DNA from: Robinsoniella peoriensis | GTDB lineage: Bacteria; Bacillota; Clostridia; Lachnospirales; Lachnospiraceae | Direction: 5' to 3' | Length of the DNA: 64,000 nt | Assembly: GCF_000797495.1 (NCBI RefSeq) | Contig: NZ_JTGN01000012.1 | Coordinates: 1 to 64,000, forward strand | Shown: positions 54,382 to 62,629 of the stretch, piece by piece | Numbering within the stretch: the stretch's first letter is position 1 | How the letters are laid out: each line of letters begins with the position of its first letter | Translations under genes and position numbers: made by a program | Notes under the pieces: model-generated | What the model was told of the DNA's origin: nothing | Databases searched by the model: none | What the model saw: the letters and a program-made list of their open reading frames with translations, nothing else

Positions 54382-54944
54382 GCTAATCTCCCTTCGGCCC
54401 GCTTTATGAAGACGTGGGCGTTTGTCTTATATTCTTTATACTTTTCGATTATATAGCCAATACTTACCAGATAAGAAAAATCTGTCTCTTTTGATGCTTC
54501 CACGATAATCAATGTATCTTCCGTAAGACAGGAAGAATCTGCAAATGCCTCTAAGACACGTCTTTCCCACTCCAGATTATAAGGCGGATCCATAAATACA
54601 ATATCAAATGGCTCCTGCCCCTCTAATTTATGTATTGCACTAATGGCATCACAGGGCATTACCTGTGCCCGTTCTTCAAGTTTTGTAAATTTGAGATTCT
54701 CTTTAATACACTCCACAGCCCTGCGGTTATTTTCTGCAAATGCAGCAAAAGAAGCGCCCCGGCTCAGGGCTTCTATCCCAATCGCCCCGCTTCCGCTGAA
54801 CAGATCCAAAAACCTGCAGTCGTAAATATCATTTTGCAGCATATTAAACAAAGTCTCTTTTATCCTGTCTGTCGTAGGCCTGGTCTCAAGTCCAGGTACC
54901 GTTTTCAAAGGCAGGCGTTTCGCCGTCCCTGCTACTACTCTCAT
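54378..54944 (-). CDS. rsmD: 16S rRNA m2G966 methyltransferase
   Basis: A 188-residue RsmD: TRPTTDRIKETLFNML, SAM-binding FLDLFSGSGAIGIEALSRGA and catalytic DIVFMDPPYN. First gene of rsmD-coaD-coiled-coil. Promoter at 54983-55012. Confidence 0.95.
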   Translation of the reverse strand: MRVVAGTAKRLPLKTVPGLETRPTTDRIKETLFNMLQNDIYDCRFLDLFSGSGAIGIEALSRGASFAAFAENNRRAVECIKENLKFTKLEERAQVMPCDAISAIHKLEGQEPFDIVFMDPPYNLEWERRVLEAFADSSCLTEDTLIIVEASKETDFSYLVSIGYIIEKYKEYKTNAHVFIKRAEGRLA

Positions 54945-54982
54945 AGAATCTTCCTACCTTTATTGTAATGTTATTCCGTACT

Positions 54983-55012
54983 ATTATAGTTGTTTTTTGG
55001 TGTTCATGTCAA
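54983..55012 (-). promoter_or_regulatory. Sigma-A promoter for rsmD-coaD
   Basis: -35 TTGACA (55007-55012), 18-bp spacer, -10 TATAAT (54983-54988), minus strand. It is back to back with a plus-strand TTGACA at 55022-55027, forming an inverted repeat ATGTCAA/TTGACAT. Confidence 0.88.
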
Positions 55013-55021
55013 TTACTTTTG

Positions 55022-55050
55022 TTGACATTTATGGTAGAATTAAGAAATAT
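55022..55050 (+). promoter_or_regulatory. Possible divergent promoter for a small transcript
   Basis: -35 TTGACA (55022-55027), 17-bp spacer, poor -10 AAATAT (55045-55050). A better-looking TAGAAT at 55035 has the wrong spacing. Confidence 0.4.
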
Positions 55051-55099
55051 GGACCGATAATCACACAGGCACTGGAGAAAGAGGGGGAAATTGGAAGAG

Positions 55100-55240
55100 A
55101 TGGGGGCGCTGATTAAGTCGGATACTATCCGCAAAAAACACTCCGGCAAGCTTTCCGGGATTAAGTTTATTGATACAAAGCTGGTTTCTCAACATGGTGG
55201 AACCCCGGGGGTGTGGCATGCTGGACGCTATTGGCAGTAA
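55100..55240 (+). CDS. Candidate 46-codon ORF in an isolated small transcript unit
   Basis: An ATG at 55100 follows a purine-rich GAGGGGG (spacing about 12, long) and runs 46 codons to a TAA at 55238. The peptide starts MGALIKSDTIRKK and ends GVWHAGRYWQ; no family is recognised. It lies between a possible promoter at 55022 and a terminator at 55277. It could equally be a non-coding RNA or a relic of a larger gene. Confidence 0.35.
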   Translation: MGALIKSDTIRKKHSGKLSGIKFIDTKLVSQHGGTPGVWHAGRYWQ

Positions 55241-55276
55241 TATATTACCCGGATTACCTAAAACATACTATAAAAA

Positions 55277-55320
55277 AGCACAGCATATCACAACTTCAGG
55301 TTGTGGTGCTGAGCTTTTTC
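55277..55320. terminator. Bidirectional terminator between the small transcript and phoU
   Basis: An imperfect stem built on CAGCA...CACAAC with GTTGTG...TGCTG around a TTCAG loop. Followed by CTTTTTC on the plus strand and GCTTTTTTATAG on the minus strand, so it can end both the small plus-strand unit and the pst-phoU operon (phoU stop at 55361). Confidence 0.8.
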
Positions 55321-55360
55321 GTGAAAAGTATGGAATTTATAAAACAAAAAGGAAACAGTA

Positions 55361-56020
55361 TTAATTTAAATACTGTTCCAGGTCCCCTGTTACGATAAAA
55401 GACACCCACTCTGCTATATTGGTGGAATGGTCAGCCATACGTTCTACATACTTTACAATGAGCAGGTAATCTGTATACGCTTTAATCGCTTCCGGTTTGT
55501 GTTTCATCGCCACACAGAGTTCGTCCTTTATCTGGAAGAAATAATCATCCACGGTATCGTCCATAGCGATGATTTTTTCGATTGGCCAAACGTCTTCTTT
55601 AATAAAACACTGGATTGTCATATTTACCATCTTTTTCATGGCGTCAATCATTTGTGTAACACCTTCCGGCATCGGCACCGGATCTTCTTTTGCCAGTTCG
55701 ATGATATATTCGGATATATCGCTGCAATGGTCTGCAATACGCTCTATATCGGCAATTAAACGCATAATAGAGGTAACTCTTCTTAAGTCAGTAGCTACCG
55801 GCTGCTGCTTAGCCACAATGCGGATACAGGCTTTTTCTGTCTCCCGTTCCAGACAGTCCATTTCATCATCCTGTTCCATAATTGCCTTTGCCAATTCTGC
55901 ATCCGTCTCCGTAAGTGCCTTGATCACTTTGTTAATCATGACTTCTAGAAGTAAACCCATTTTTTCTACATTAAGCGTAATATCATCTAATTCTGCTATA
56001 TAAGATTTTCTGGTTGTCAT
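55361..56020 (-). CDS. phoU: Phosphate transport regulator PhoU
   Basis: A 219-residue two-repeat helical protein with the metal-binding motifs ERIADHCSDISEYI and ERMADHSTNIAEWV. Mediates inhibition of PhoR signalling by the Pst transporter. ATG 56020 behind AAAGGGG; the longer frame overlaps pstB without an SD. Confidence 0.95.
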   Translation of the reverse strand: MTTRKSYIAELDDITLNVEKMGLLLEVMINKVIKALTETDAELAKAIMEQDDEMDCLERETEKACIRIVAKQQPVATDLRRVTSIMRLIADIERIADHCSDISEYIIELAKEDPVPMPEGVTQMIDAMKKMVNMTIQCFIKEDVWPIEKIIAMDDTVDDYFFQIKDELCVAMKHKPEAIKAYTDYLLIVKYVERMADHSTNIAEWVSFIVTGDLEQYLN

Positions 56021-56046
56021 TATACTATTCCCCTTTCTGACCTGTA

Positions 56047-56811
56047 TCAACCGAAACGTCCTGTAATATATTCTTCGGTTTTTTTCTCTTTTGGATTGTT
56101 GAATATCTGTGTAGTATTTCCATATTCTACCACATCACCAGTAAGGAAGAAAGCAGTTTTATCAGAAATACGGCTGGCCTGCTGCATATTGTGGGTAACG
56201 ATGACGATCGTATACTTTTCTTTTAACTCAACAGCCAGATCTTCTATCTTTAAGGTGGAAATCGGGTCTAATGCACTGGTCGGCTCATCCATTAAGATAA
56301 CTTCCGGTTCCACAGCAAGTGCTCTGGCGATACAGATACGCTGCTGCTGTCCTCCTGACATGCCCAGGGCATTTTTCTTTAACCTGTCTTTTGCCTCATC
56401 CCAGATCGCTGCCTGTTTCAAACTGCGCTCTACAATTTCATCTAATTCCTGTTTCTTTTTAATTCCGTGAATCCTGGGACCATATGCAACATTGTCATAG
56501 ATACTCATAGGAAATGGATTCGGCTGCTGGAAGACCATACCTACCCGCTGACGCAGTTTTATTACGTCAATATCACCGTAAATATCCACGTCATCCAAAT
56601 ATATCTTACCTTCCACTTTTACACCTTCAATCAAATCATTCATCCGGTTGATTGTTTTCAAAAAAGTAGACTTTCCGCATCCGGAAGGACCTATAAAGGC
56701 AACAATTTCATTTTTTGGTATATTCATATTAATCTTATTCAGAGCTTTAAAGTCTCCATAATAAAGATTCAGATCCTCTACACGAAATTTAGGATTTTCT
56801 ATCGGATTCAT
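56047..56811 (-). CDS. pstB: Phosphate ABC transporter ATPase PstB
   Basis: A 254-residue ATPase with Walker A GPSGCGKST, MSGGQQQR signature and Walker B VILMDEPTSALDP. The PstB-specific start FRVEDLNLYYGDFKAL and RVGMVFQQPNPFPMSIYDNVAYG are present. Five bases after pstA. Confidence 0.97.
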   Translation of the reverse strand: MNPIENPKFRVEDLNLYYGDFKALNKINMNIPKNEIVAFIGPSGCGKSTFLKTINRMNDLIEGVKVEGKIYLDDVDIYGDIDVIKLRQRVGMVFQQPNPFPMSIYDNVAYGPRIHGIKKKQELDEIVERSLKQAAIWDEAKDRLKKNALGMSGGQQQRICIARALAVEPEVILMDEPTSALDPISTLKIEDLAVELKEKYTIVIVTHNMQQASRISDKTAFFLTGDVVEYGNTTQIFNNPKEKKTEEYITGRFG

Positions 56812-56816
56812 AATGC

Positions 56817-57998
56817 CTACTCTCCTTTTTTACTCAGAAGTTTTTTTGTAACCACTTTTGATGCAAAGTTTAAGACAATGATGATGACCAGCAGAACAAT
56901 ACCGATTGCACAAGCCGTTGTCAAATCATTTTCTTCTTTCATCAGGGTATACATTTTAATCGTTAAAGTAGCGCCGCTTGCAGAATTTCCAAACAGGGCA
57001 CCGGGAATCTGTGCAACGGTACCTGCAGTTAACAGAAGTGCCGCTGATTCTCCTACGATACGCCCGATACTCAGCAAAACAGCAACTAAAATTCCAGGCA
57101 GTGCGTTTGGTAAAACAACCCTGGATACTGTCTGCAGCCTGGTTGCACCCAGTCCTAAAGAAGATTCCCGATAAGTTCTGGGAATGGCTTTTAATGCTTC
57201 TTCTGTGGTTGTAATAATCGTTGGAAGCAGGATAATACTAAGAGTTAAAGCTCCAGCCAGCAGAGAATACTGCAGTCCACAGATTTTTACAAAAAACAGT
57301 GAACCAAACAAACCATAAATAATAGAAGGAATTCCCGCAAGATTCTCTATTGCAAAATGTATCGTCCTCATCAGTTTACCCGGTTTTGCATACTCAATCA
57401 GATAAACGGCAGACAAAATTCCGATTGGCGCTGCAATCAGCAGTGATAATCCAATCATATACAGCGTCGTAACAAGCATCGGCACAATACCGCCACCGGG
57501 ACGAACAACTTTTATTTTCAGACTGCTGTCTTTGAGACCCTGAATCTGGGTTTTTAAATCAGCTACAGCAGCTTTTACTGCTTCCGGATTTTCCGGATCT
57601 GTCTCTTTTACCAGTGTATCTACATTAATACTTCCTATTTTTGAAAGTATATCTTTCTTTTCAATGGGATATGCTTCTTTTTTTTGGTTTAAAGCATCCT
57701 TCAAAGGAGATGTTTTATCCATATCACTGATATAAACTTTTTTGTCTTTATTTATATTCAGCGTGATTCCCAGGGATGGAATATATCCTTCCTGTCCGTT
57801 ATCCGGCATATCTGCTGCCACCTGTGAATTTACATAAGTAGTTTTGTCTTCATAATTTCTGGTGAGGAAATCAAAGCTGATTCCCGGCAGCCCTTTTACA
57901 ACAATAAATCCAATGATTACTACAAGTATAAATACCGTAAATCCGGCAGAACCATAGATCAGGCCTTTTACAATTGAGTCTTTCGTTTTCCTGCTCAT
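56817..57998 (-). CDS. pstA: Phosphate ABC permease PstA with extracytoplasmic insert
   Basis: A 393-residue PstA, about 100 residues longer than usual. After the first helix (about 15-38) comes an insert of about 115 residues (48-165) before the permease core (about 170-390; EAA loop ALKAIPRTYRESSLGLGATR). Part of the insert (LGITLNINKDKKVYISDMD, SPLKDA, KKDILSKIG) has the spacing of a PDZ-like fold. Four-base overlap with pstC. Confidence 0.93.
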   Translation of the reverse strand: MSRKTKDSIVKGLIYGSAGFTVFILVVIIGFIVVKGLPGISFDFLTRNYEDKTTYVNSQVAADMPDNGQEGYIPSLGITLNINKDKKVYISDMDKTSPLKDALNQKKEAYPIEKKDILSKIGSINVDTLVKETDPENPEAVKAAVADLKTQIQGLKDSSLKIKVVRPGGGIVPMLVTTLYMIGLSLLIAAPIGILSAVYLIEYAKPGKLMRTIHFAIENLAGIPSIIYGLFGSLFFVKICGLQYSLLAGALTLSIILLPTIITTTEEALKAIPRTYRESSLGLGATRLQTVSRVVLPNALPGILVAVLLSIGRIVGESAALLLTAGTVAQIPGALFGNSASGATLTIKMYTLMKEENDLTTACAIGIVLLVIIIVLNFASKVVTKKLLSKKGE

Positions 57999-58894
57999 GA
58001 TTTTTCACCTGCCTTGCGTGTAATTTTTAATAAGGTTAAATTAACAATCATAATAAAGATAAATAAGATTACACCGGTTGCAAAGAGCATCTCCTGTTGT
58101 CTTCCGGATGCATAGCTCATTTCCATGGCAATATTCGTTGTAAGCGGACGCACCATTGACCAAATACTGTCCGGCAGCCCCTGAGTTGGATTTCCCGCTA
58201 TCATCATAACAGCCATCGTCTCACCGATTGCACGTCCGACACCAAGCACGGTAGCTGAAAGGATACCTGATTTTGCTGCTGGCAGCACTGCTTTGAAAAT
58301 CGTCTGCACTTTGGATGCACCAAGGCCAAGGGACGCCTCCCGGTATGATTTCGGTACTGATTTAATTGCACTTTCTGATAGGGAAACAATAGTCGGTAAT
58401 ATCATAATTGTCAATACAATGATTACTGCCAGCAATGACTGTCCCTGCACTTTAGGGGATATTTCCTTAATAATCGGAACGATCACACCCAAACCAAATG
58501 CACCGTATAGAACAGAAGGAATGCCAGCAAGTAATTCAACTGCTGGCTTAATTACCTTCACGGCACCTTTTGGCGCTATTTCAGCGATGAAAACCGCTGT
58601 CAGAACACCAATCGGCACACCTATTACAATTGCTCCCGCTGTAGCCAGTACAGAAGCTACAATCATATAGAAGATTCCGTAAACATTTTGTCCGGGAGCC
58701 CATCTGGTTCCACTGATGAAATCTAAGAAACTGTAGCTGTCAGGACCGAAAAACGGTCGTAATCCTTTGTAAAAAACAAATACTATAATTGCTATTACCG
58801 AAATAACTCCCACAAGGGCACAGAGCAAAAAGATTCCTTCTACTACTTTTTCAAATACGTCTCTCTTTACATTTCGGTTCATATTTATACCCAT
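57995..58894 (-). CDS. pstC: Phosphate ABC permease PstC
   Basis: A 299-residue permease, six helices, with the EAA loop AIKSVPKSYREASLGLGASK and the long first loop typical of PstC. The start is ATG 58894 or ATG 58882; neither has a strong SD. Preceded by the H1-H2-H3 hairpin series. Confidence 0.95.
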   Translation of the reverse strand: MGINMNRNVKRDVFEKVVEGIFLLCALVGVISVIAIIVFVFYKGLRPFFGPDSYSFLDFISGTRWAPGQNVYGIFYMIVASVLATAGAIVIGVPIGVLTAVFIAEIAPKGAVKVIKPAVELLAGIPSVLYGAFGLGVIVPIIKEISPKVQGQSLLAVIIVLTIMILPTIVSLSESAIKSVPKSYREASLGLGASKVQTIFKAVLPAAKSGILSATVLGVGRAIGETMAVMMIAGNPTQGLPDSIWSMVRPLTTNIAMEMSYASGRQQEMLFATGVILFIFIMIVNLTLLKITRKAGEKS

Positions 58895-58898
58895 TGCA

Positions 58899-58925
58899 TA
58901 TTACAGGCTTGCCTGTAATACTGCC
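58899..58925 (-). repeat. Hairpin repeat H3, copy 3
   Basis: A perfect 10-bp stem TATTACAGGC/GCCTGTAATA with a 2-nt loop (58899-58920), preceded on the minus strand by GGCAG, five bases ahead of the pstC ATG. Confidence 0.8.
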
Positions 58926-58939
58926 ACAAATTAAAACAA

Positions 58940-59018
58940 GGTGAAAGAATCACAGTGTGGCTCCCTTTCTATTTCTAATTTTCTTTCACCATTTACTCCA
59001 GGTCCGCATTTCCTGCGG
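58940..59018 (-). repeat. Hairpins H2 and H1 in the pstS-pstC gap
   Basis: H1c: CCGCA/TGCGG (59004-59018), loop of five. H2: perfect 10-bp GGTGAAAGAA/TTCTTTCACC (58940-58949 with 58981-58990), 31-nt loop. Same order and linker (CTGGAG) as H1b-H2 in the hisZ-hisG gap. Such stems between pstS and pstC could stabilise the pstS message, giving more binding protein than permease. Confidence 0.65.
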
Positions 59019-59048
59019 CTTAAATTCATGAAGCTTATATCAGTAGAA

Positions 59049-59996
59049 TTAGTCAATACGAATTCCGCCGTGAGTATCAACTGCCGCCTGTCCTTCTTCA
59101 GAGATAGCAAATTCTAAGAATGCTTTGCCTGCATCTGTTACTTTGTCATCATAATAGCAGAAAAGGAATGGTCTGCTCAGTGGATATTCTCCGGATTTTG
59201 CTAATTCAGCGGTTGGTTCTACACCTGCTACTGTAAGAGGTTTTACTGTGTCATCAATAAATGAGAAAGATACATAACCGATTGCATTTTCATTTCCTGC
59301 TACTGCCGCCTGTACAGGTCCATTTCCTTCAGATACAGATGCGTTTCCGGAAAGTCCGCCAGCATCTTCCAGCTTAATTAACTCTTCAAATGCACTTCTT
59401 GTTCCTGAACTTTCTTCACGGGAAACTACAAAGATGTCTTCATCATTTCCGCCTACCTCTTTCCAGTTTGTAATTTTACCGGAATAAATATCAGCCAACT
59501 GCTCTTCTGAAATATCTTTCACTGCTTCATTTGCCGGGTTTACAATAATTGCAATTCCGTCATATGCGAAAACTTCTGTCTTAAGTGCGTCTTCTTTTTC
59601 TTCATCCTTAATTTCTCTGGATGCTGCACCTATATTGTTTGTTCCTGATTTTGTATCTGTAATACCTGCTGATGAACCGCTGCCTGTATATTCGATTGTA
59701 ACGTCAGGATTTTGTGCTTCGAATTCATCTTTCATATCGTTTAAGATCTTCTCTACTGAAGTAGATCCTGTAATTACTATATTTCCGCTGATATCTCCTG
59801 CGGGAGCTTCGCTTCCATCTGCACTTGCTGATTCTGAAGAAGCTGCTTCTGTTGTTGCTGCCTGTGTATCACCTGCTCCTGCTTCTGTAGCTGCTGTTGT
59901 AGATGGTGATGTTTCTGTTGTACCTGTATTGCTTCCACAAGCAACCAGTCCTAATGTCATAATTCCAACTACCGCCATTGCGATTAATTTCTTCAT
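59049..59996 (-). CDS. pstS: Phosphate-binding lipoprotein PstS
   Basis: A 315-residue PstS. Signal peptide with lipobox LVACG, a Thr/Ala/Glu/Ser-rich linker (about 25-75), then the phosphate-binding domain with ITGSTSVEKIL, SGSSAGI, and REESSGTRSAFEEL. ATG 59996 after GGAGG. First gene of pstSCAB-phoU. Confidence 0.97.
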   Translation of the reverse strand: MKKLIAMAVVGIMTLGLVACGSNTGTTETSPSTTAATEAGAGDTQAATTEAASSESASADGSEAPAGDISGNIVITGSTSVEKILNDMKDEFEAQNPDVTIEYTGSGSSAGITDTKSGTNNIGAASREIKDEEKEDALKTEVFAYDGIAIIVNPANEAVKDISEEQLADIYSGKITNWKEVGGNDEDIFVVSREESSGTRSAFEELIKLEDAGGLSGNASVSEGNGPVQAAVAGNENAIGYVSFSFIDDTVKPLTVAGVEPTAELAKSGEYPLSRPFLFCYYDDKVTDAGKAFLEFAISEEGQAAVDTHGGIRID

Positions 59997-60063
59997 AATT
60001 TTTTCCTCCAAAACTTTTCTAATTTGTTATTACATGAATGTATTCTAATTGATGCGTATAAAG

Positions 60064-60095
60064 ATTATATATTGTATATGTAAAGTTTATGTAAA
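60064..60095 (-). promoter_or_regulatory. pst promoter with PhoP boxes
   Basis: Two TTTACA direct repeats (60090-60095 and 60079-60084) 11 bp apart, matching the TT(A/T/C)A(C/T)A PhoP box spacing of Firmicutes. They cover the -35 region of a -10 TATAAT at 60064-60069. The layout predicts PhoP-activated transcription under phosphate limitation. Confidence 0.78.
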
Positions 60096-60169
60096 ATCAA
60101 AAAATATACTTATAAAAATAAAAAATGCTTTTTTTTGACAGCATTGGAATCAGAAAAAATAAATTTTTG

Positions 60170-60220
60170 CATAAAAAAACAGCTGTTCTTTCAAGATATT
60201 TCCTGAAAAACAGCTGTTTT
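60170..60220 (-). terminator. Rho-independent terminator after phoR
   Basis: Stem AACAGCTGTT...TGAAAAACAGCTGTT (60177-60220), minus-strand tail TTTTTTTATG. Five bases beyond the phoR stop. Confidence 0.85.
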
Positions 60221-60224
60221 TTAT

Positions 60225-61886
60225 TTATAAATGAATCGTAATTGCAGTTCCCTCTTCCGGCGTACTGTGCACTTCAATATATCCGCCCTGATATTCAACC
60301 ACGTGCTTTACAATAGACAGTCCCAATCCCGTACCACCCGTCTGTTTGGAATGGCTTTTATCAATTCTGTAAAATCTTTCAAAAATACGTTCCTGGTATT
60401 TACTGGGAATTCCAATGCCTGTATCCGACACTTTTATGACCGGATGCTGATCCTCTTCATATATGGATATGGTAACCGAACCGCCCTGACGGTTATACTT
60501 TATTCCATTTTCGCAAAGATTATAGATCAGGTCCAGCATCATTGCCCGGACTGCAATCAATTTTACGCTAGAACCTTCCAGGTGAAGCGTTACCATATTA
60601 CGTTCTGCTACGGATGAAAGGCGTTCTACTATTTCCGTGGAAATCTCATACAGATCCACAAGTTCTTTTGTTGTACGCGCATCTTTTTCATCCAGACGGC
60701 TGATTTTGATAATGTCCTCCACCAGGGAAATCAGTCGTGCTGCTTCCTTATAGATTTTACCTGCAAACTGAGATATATCCTGTGGCTGTACCATTCCGTT
60801 CTGCATCAATTCCGCATATCCGGAGATAGATGTCAGCGGCGTTTTTAATTCATGAGAAACGTTTGCTGAGAATTCTCTTCGCATTTTCTCTGCTTTGTAT
60901 TTTTCTGTAATGTCCAGTACAAAAAGTACAACCCCCTGGATACTGCCATCCTGTATTACCGGATTTCCAAAAAACTGAATTGTGGTTTCATCCAGCTTTA
61001 AGATCTCGCTGTGGGTTTCCCCTTTCAATGACTTTTCCACTGTATTCTGAAGCTGTTGGCTGCGGTTGAACAGTGAAATATTTTTACCAATATAGTGCAT
61101 ACTGGGTGCACCTAATATATTTTTACAGCTCTGGTTAATAAATACAATCCTGGAATCTTTATCCAGCAGGATCAATCCTTCATTCATATTGGTAGTTATC
61201 GTATTGAATTTTTCCTTTTGTTCAATCAGGTCTGTCATCTGATCCTTGATCTGATAATTCTGCTTTTCAATCCGGTTTAATAACGGAAAGAGCTCATTAA
61301 AAGAAACGTCCTGGGTTGGATGCTGCAAATCTATGTTATTAATATTGGATATAATTCCATTTGCCAGCTTTGTGGCGATCATAAAGGAACCCAGTAAAAT
61401 AATCAATGAAATAACACAGGCTGCCGGCAGTACCTTCATAAACGTGGGTATCAGGCCGTCAATAGTACCGGAAACCCGCAAAAAGCTTCCCGTTGACAAT
61501 TTTATTGCATAATAATAAGTATGCTGTCTCAGCGTGTCAGAAGTCCTCTTGGAAATACCGGTTCCATTTTTTGCGGCATCTATAATTTCCGGGCGTTCCA
61601 GGTGATTTTCCATTTTGCTGGCATCCGCCTGACTATCGTAGATAACCTTACCTTTCGGATCGATATATGTGATTCTGGAAGGCGTCTGTGCCTCTATATC
61701 ATCCAAAAAAGAAACAGGATCCGCCAAACCTTCATAGGCCTTGGCGATGTACACTGCTTCTGTCTTTAATTCGTTTTTTAATTGTTGCTGCATATTGTAA
61801 TTAAAAAATAACACAAATGCAGCCGTAATGAAAATTACAGTCAAAATCCCCAGTCCGAATACATTTTTATAGATTTTCTTTTTCAT
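60225..61886 (-). CDS. phoR: Phosphate sensor histidine kinase PhoR
   Basis: A 553-residue kinase: helix about 10-30, an extracytoplasmic sensor, helix about 150-172, a PAS domain (about 230-330), HisKA with ANVSHELKTPLTSI, and HATPase (NLCENGIKYN, VSDTGIGIP, GTGLGLSIVKH). Length and layout fit Firmicutes PhoR. Four-base ATGA overlap with phoP. Confidence 0.92.
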   Translation of the reverse strand: MKKKIYKNVFGLGILTVIFITAAFVLFFNYNMQQQLKNELKTEAVYIAKAYEGLADPVSFLDDIEAQTPSRITYIDPKGKVIYDSQADASKMENHLERPEIIDAAKNGTGISKRTSDTLRQHTYYYAIKLSTGSFLRVSGTIDGLIPTFMKVLPAACVISLIILLGSFMIATKLANGIISNINNIDLQHPTQDVSFNELFPLLNRIEKQNYQIKDQMTDLIEQKEKFNTITTNMNEGLILLDKDSRIVFINQSCKNILGAPSMHYIGKNISLFNRSQQLQNTVEKSLKGETHSEILKLDETTIQFFGNPVIQDGSIQGVVLFVLDITEKYKAEKMRREFSANVSHELKTPLTSISGYAELMQNGMVQPQDISQFAGKIYKEAARLISLVEDIIKISRLDEKDARTTKELVDLYEISTEIVERLSSVAERNMVTLHLEGSSVKLIAVRAMMLDLIYNLCENGIKYNRQGGSVTISIYEEDQHPVIKVSDTGIGIPSKYQERIFERFYRIDKSHSKQTGGTGLGLSIVKHVVEYQGGYIEVHSTPEEGTAITIHL

Positions 61887-62566
61887 TCTTTGGTTCCCAT
61901 TTTATAGCCCACCCCGCGAACGGTTTCTATCATATTCCCGCTGCTGCCTAATTTCTGCCTCAGCGAGCCGATATGAACATCAACGGTACGGCTTTCCCCT
62001 TCGTAATCATAATTCCAGATTACTTCCAGTATTTTATCCCGGGAAAGTACAATTCCCTGGTTTTTCATCAAATACGTAAGAAGTTCAAATTCTTTATAGG
62101 TCAGGATGACCTCTTTGCCGCTGACAGTCACTTCATGCTTCTGGATATCCAGATGAATATCCCCAAGTACCATCATATCGGTGGAAATGCTTTTCTGGCT
62201 CCGGCGAAGTACCGCTTTGATTCTGGAAATCAGTTCCATAACACCAAAAGGCTTCGTTACATAGTCATCTGCACCCACATCCAGTCCCTTGACTTTATCA
62301 TATTCCGTAGATTTTGCGGTCAGCATAATTACCGGGATATCCTTGTGCTCATTTCTGGCACGCAATTTCTTCAAAATACTGATGCCGTCTTCGTCCGGCA
62401 GCATAATATCCAGCAGAATCAAATCCGGATTTCCGTTTTTTAAGCCTTTATAAAATTCTGCGGCATTCTCAAAACCAATTGCTTCATACCCTGATGTCTT
62501 CAGGGCATAAGCGACCAACTCTCTGATATTCATATCATCTTCTACACAATAAATCATCTGACTCAT
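61883..62566 (-). CDS. phoP: Phosphate response regulator PhoP/PhoB
   Basis: A 227-residue OmpR-type regulator: acidic pair E9/D10, phosphoacceptor D53 in LILLDIMLPDEDG, YVTKPF, and a winged-helix domain ending SRTVDVHIGSLRQKLG...GVGYKMG. GGAGG is 13 bases before the ATG. Should bind the TTTACA boxes ahead of pstS. Confidence 0.93.
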   Translation of the reverse strand: MSQMIYCVEDDMNIRELVAYALKTSGYEAIGFENAAEFYKGLKNGNPDLILLDIMLPDEDGISILKKLRARNEHKDIPVIMLTAKSTEYDKVKGLDVGADDYVTKPFGVMELISRIKAVLRRSQKSISTDMMVLGDIHLDIQKHEVTVSGKEVILTYKEFELLTYLMKNQGIVLSRDKILEVIWNYDYEGESRTVDVHIGSLRQKLGSSGNMIETVRGVGYKMGTKE

Positions 62567-62629
62567 AATCTTATCAAAACCTCCATATGCCTGTTTACAG
62601 GAGCTTAATACTTAGATCTTTAGTGCGTC

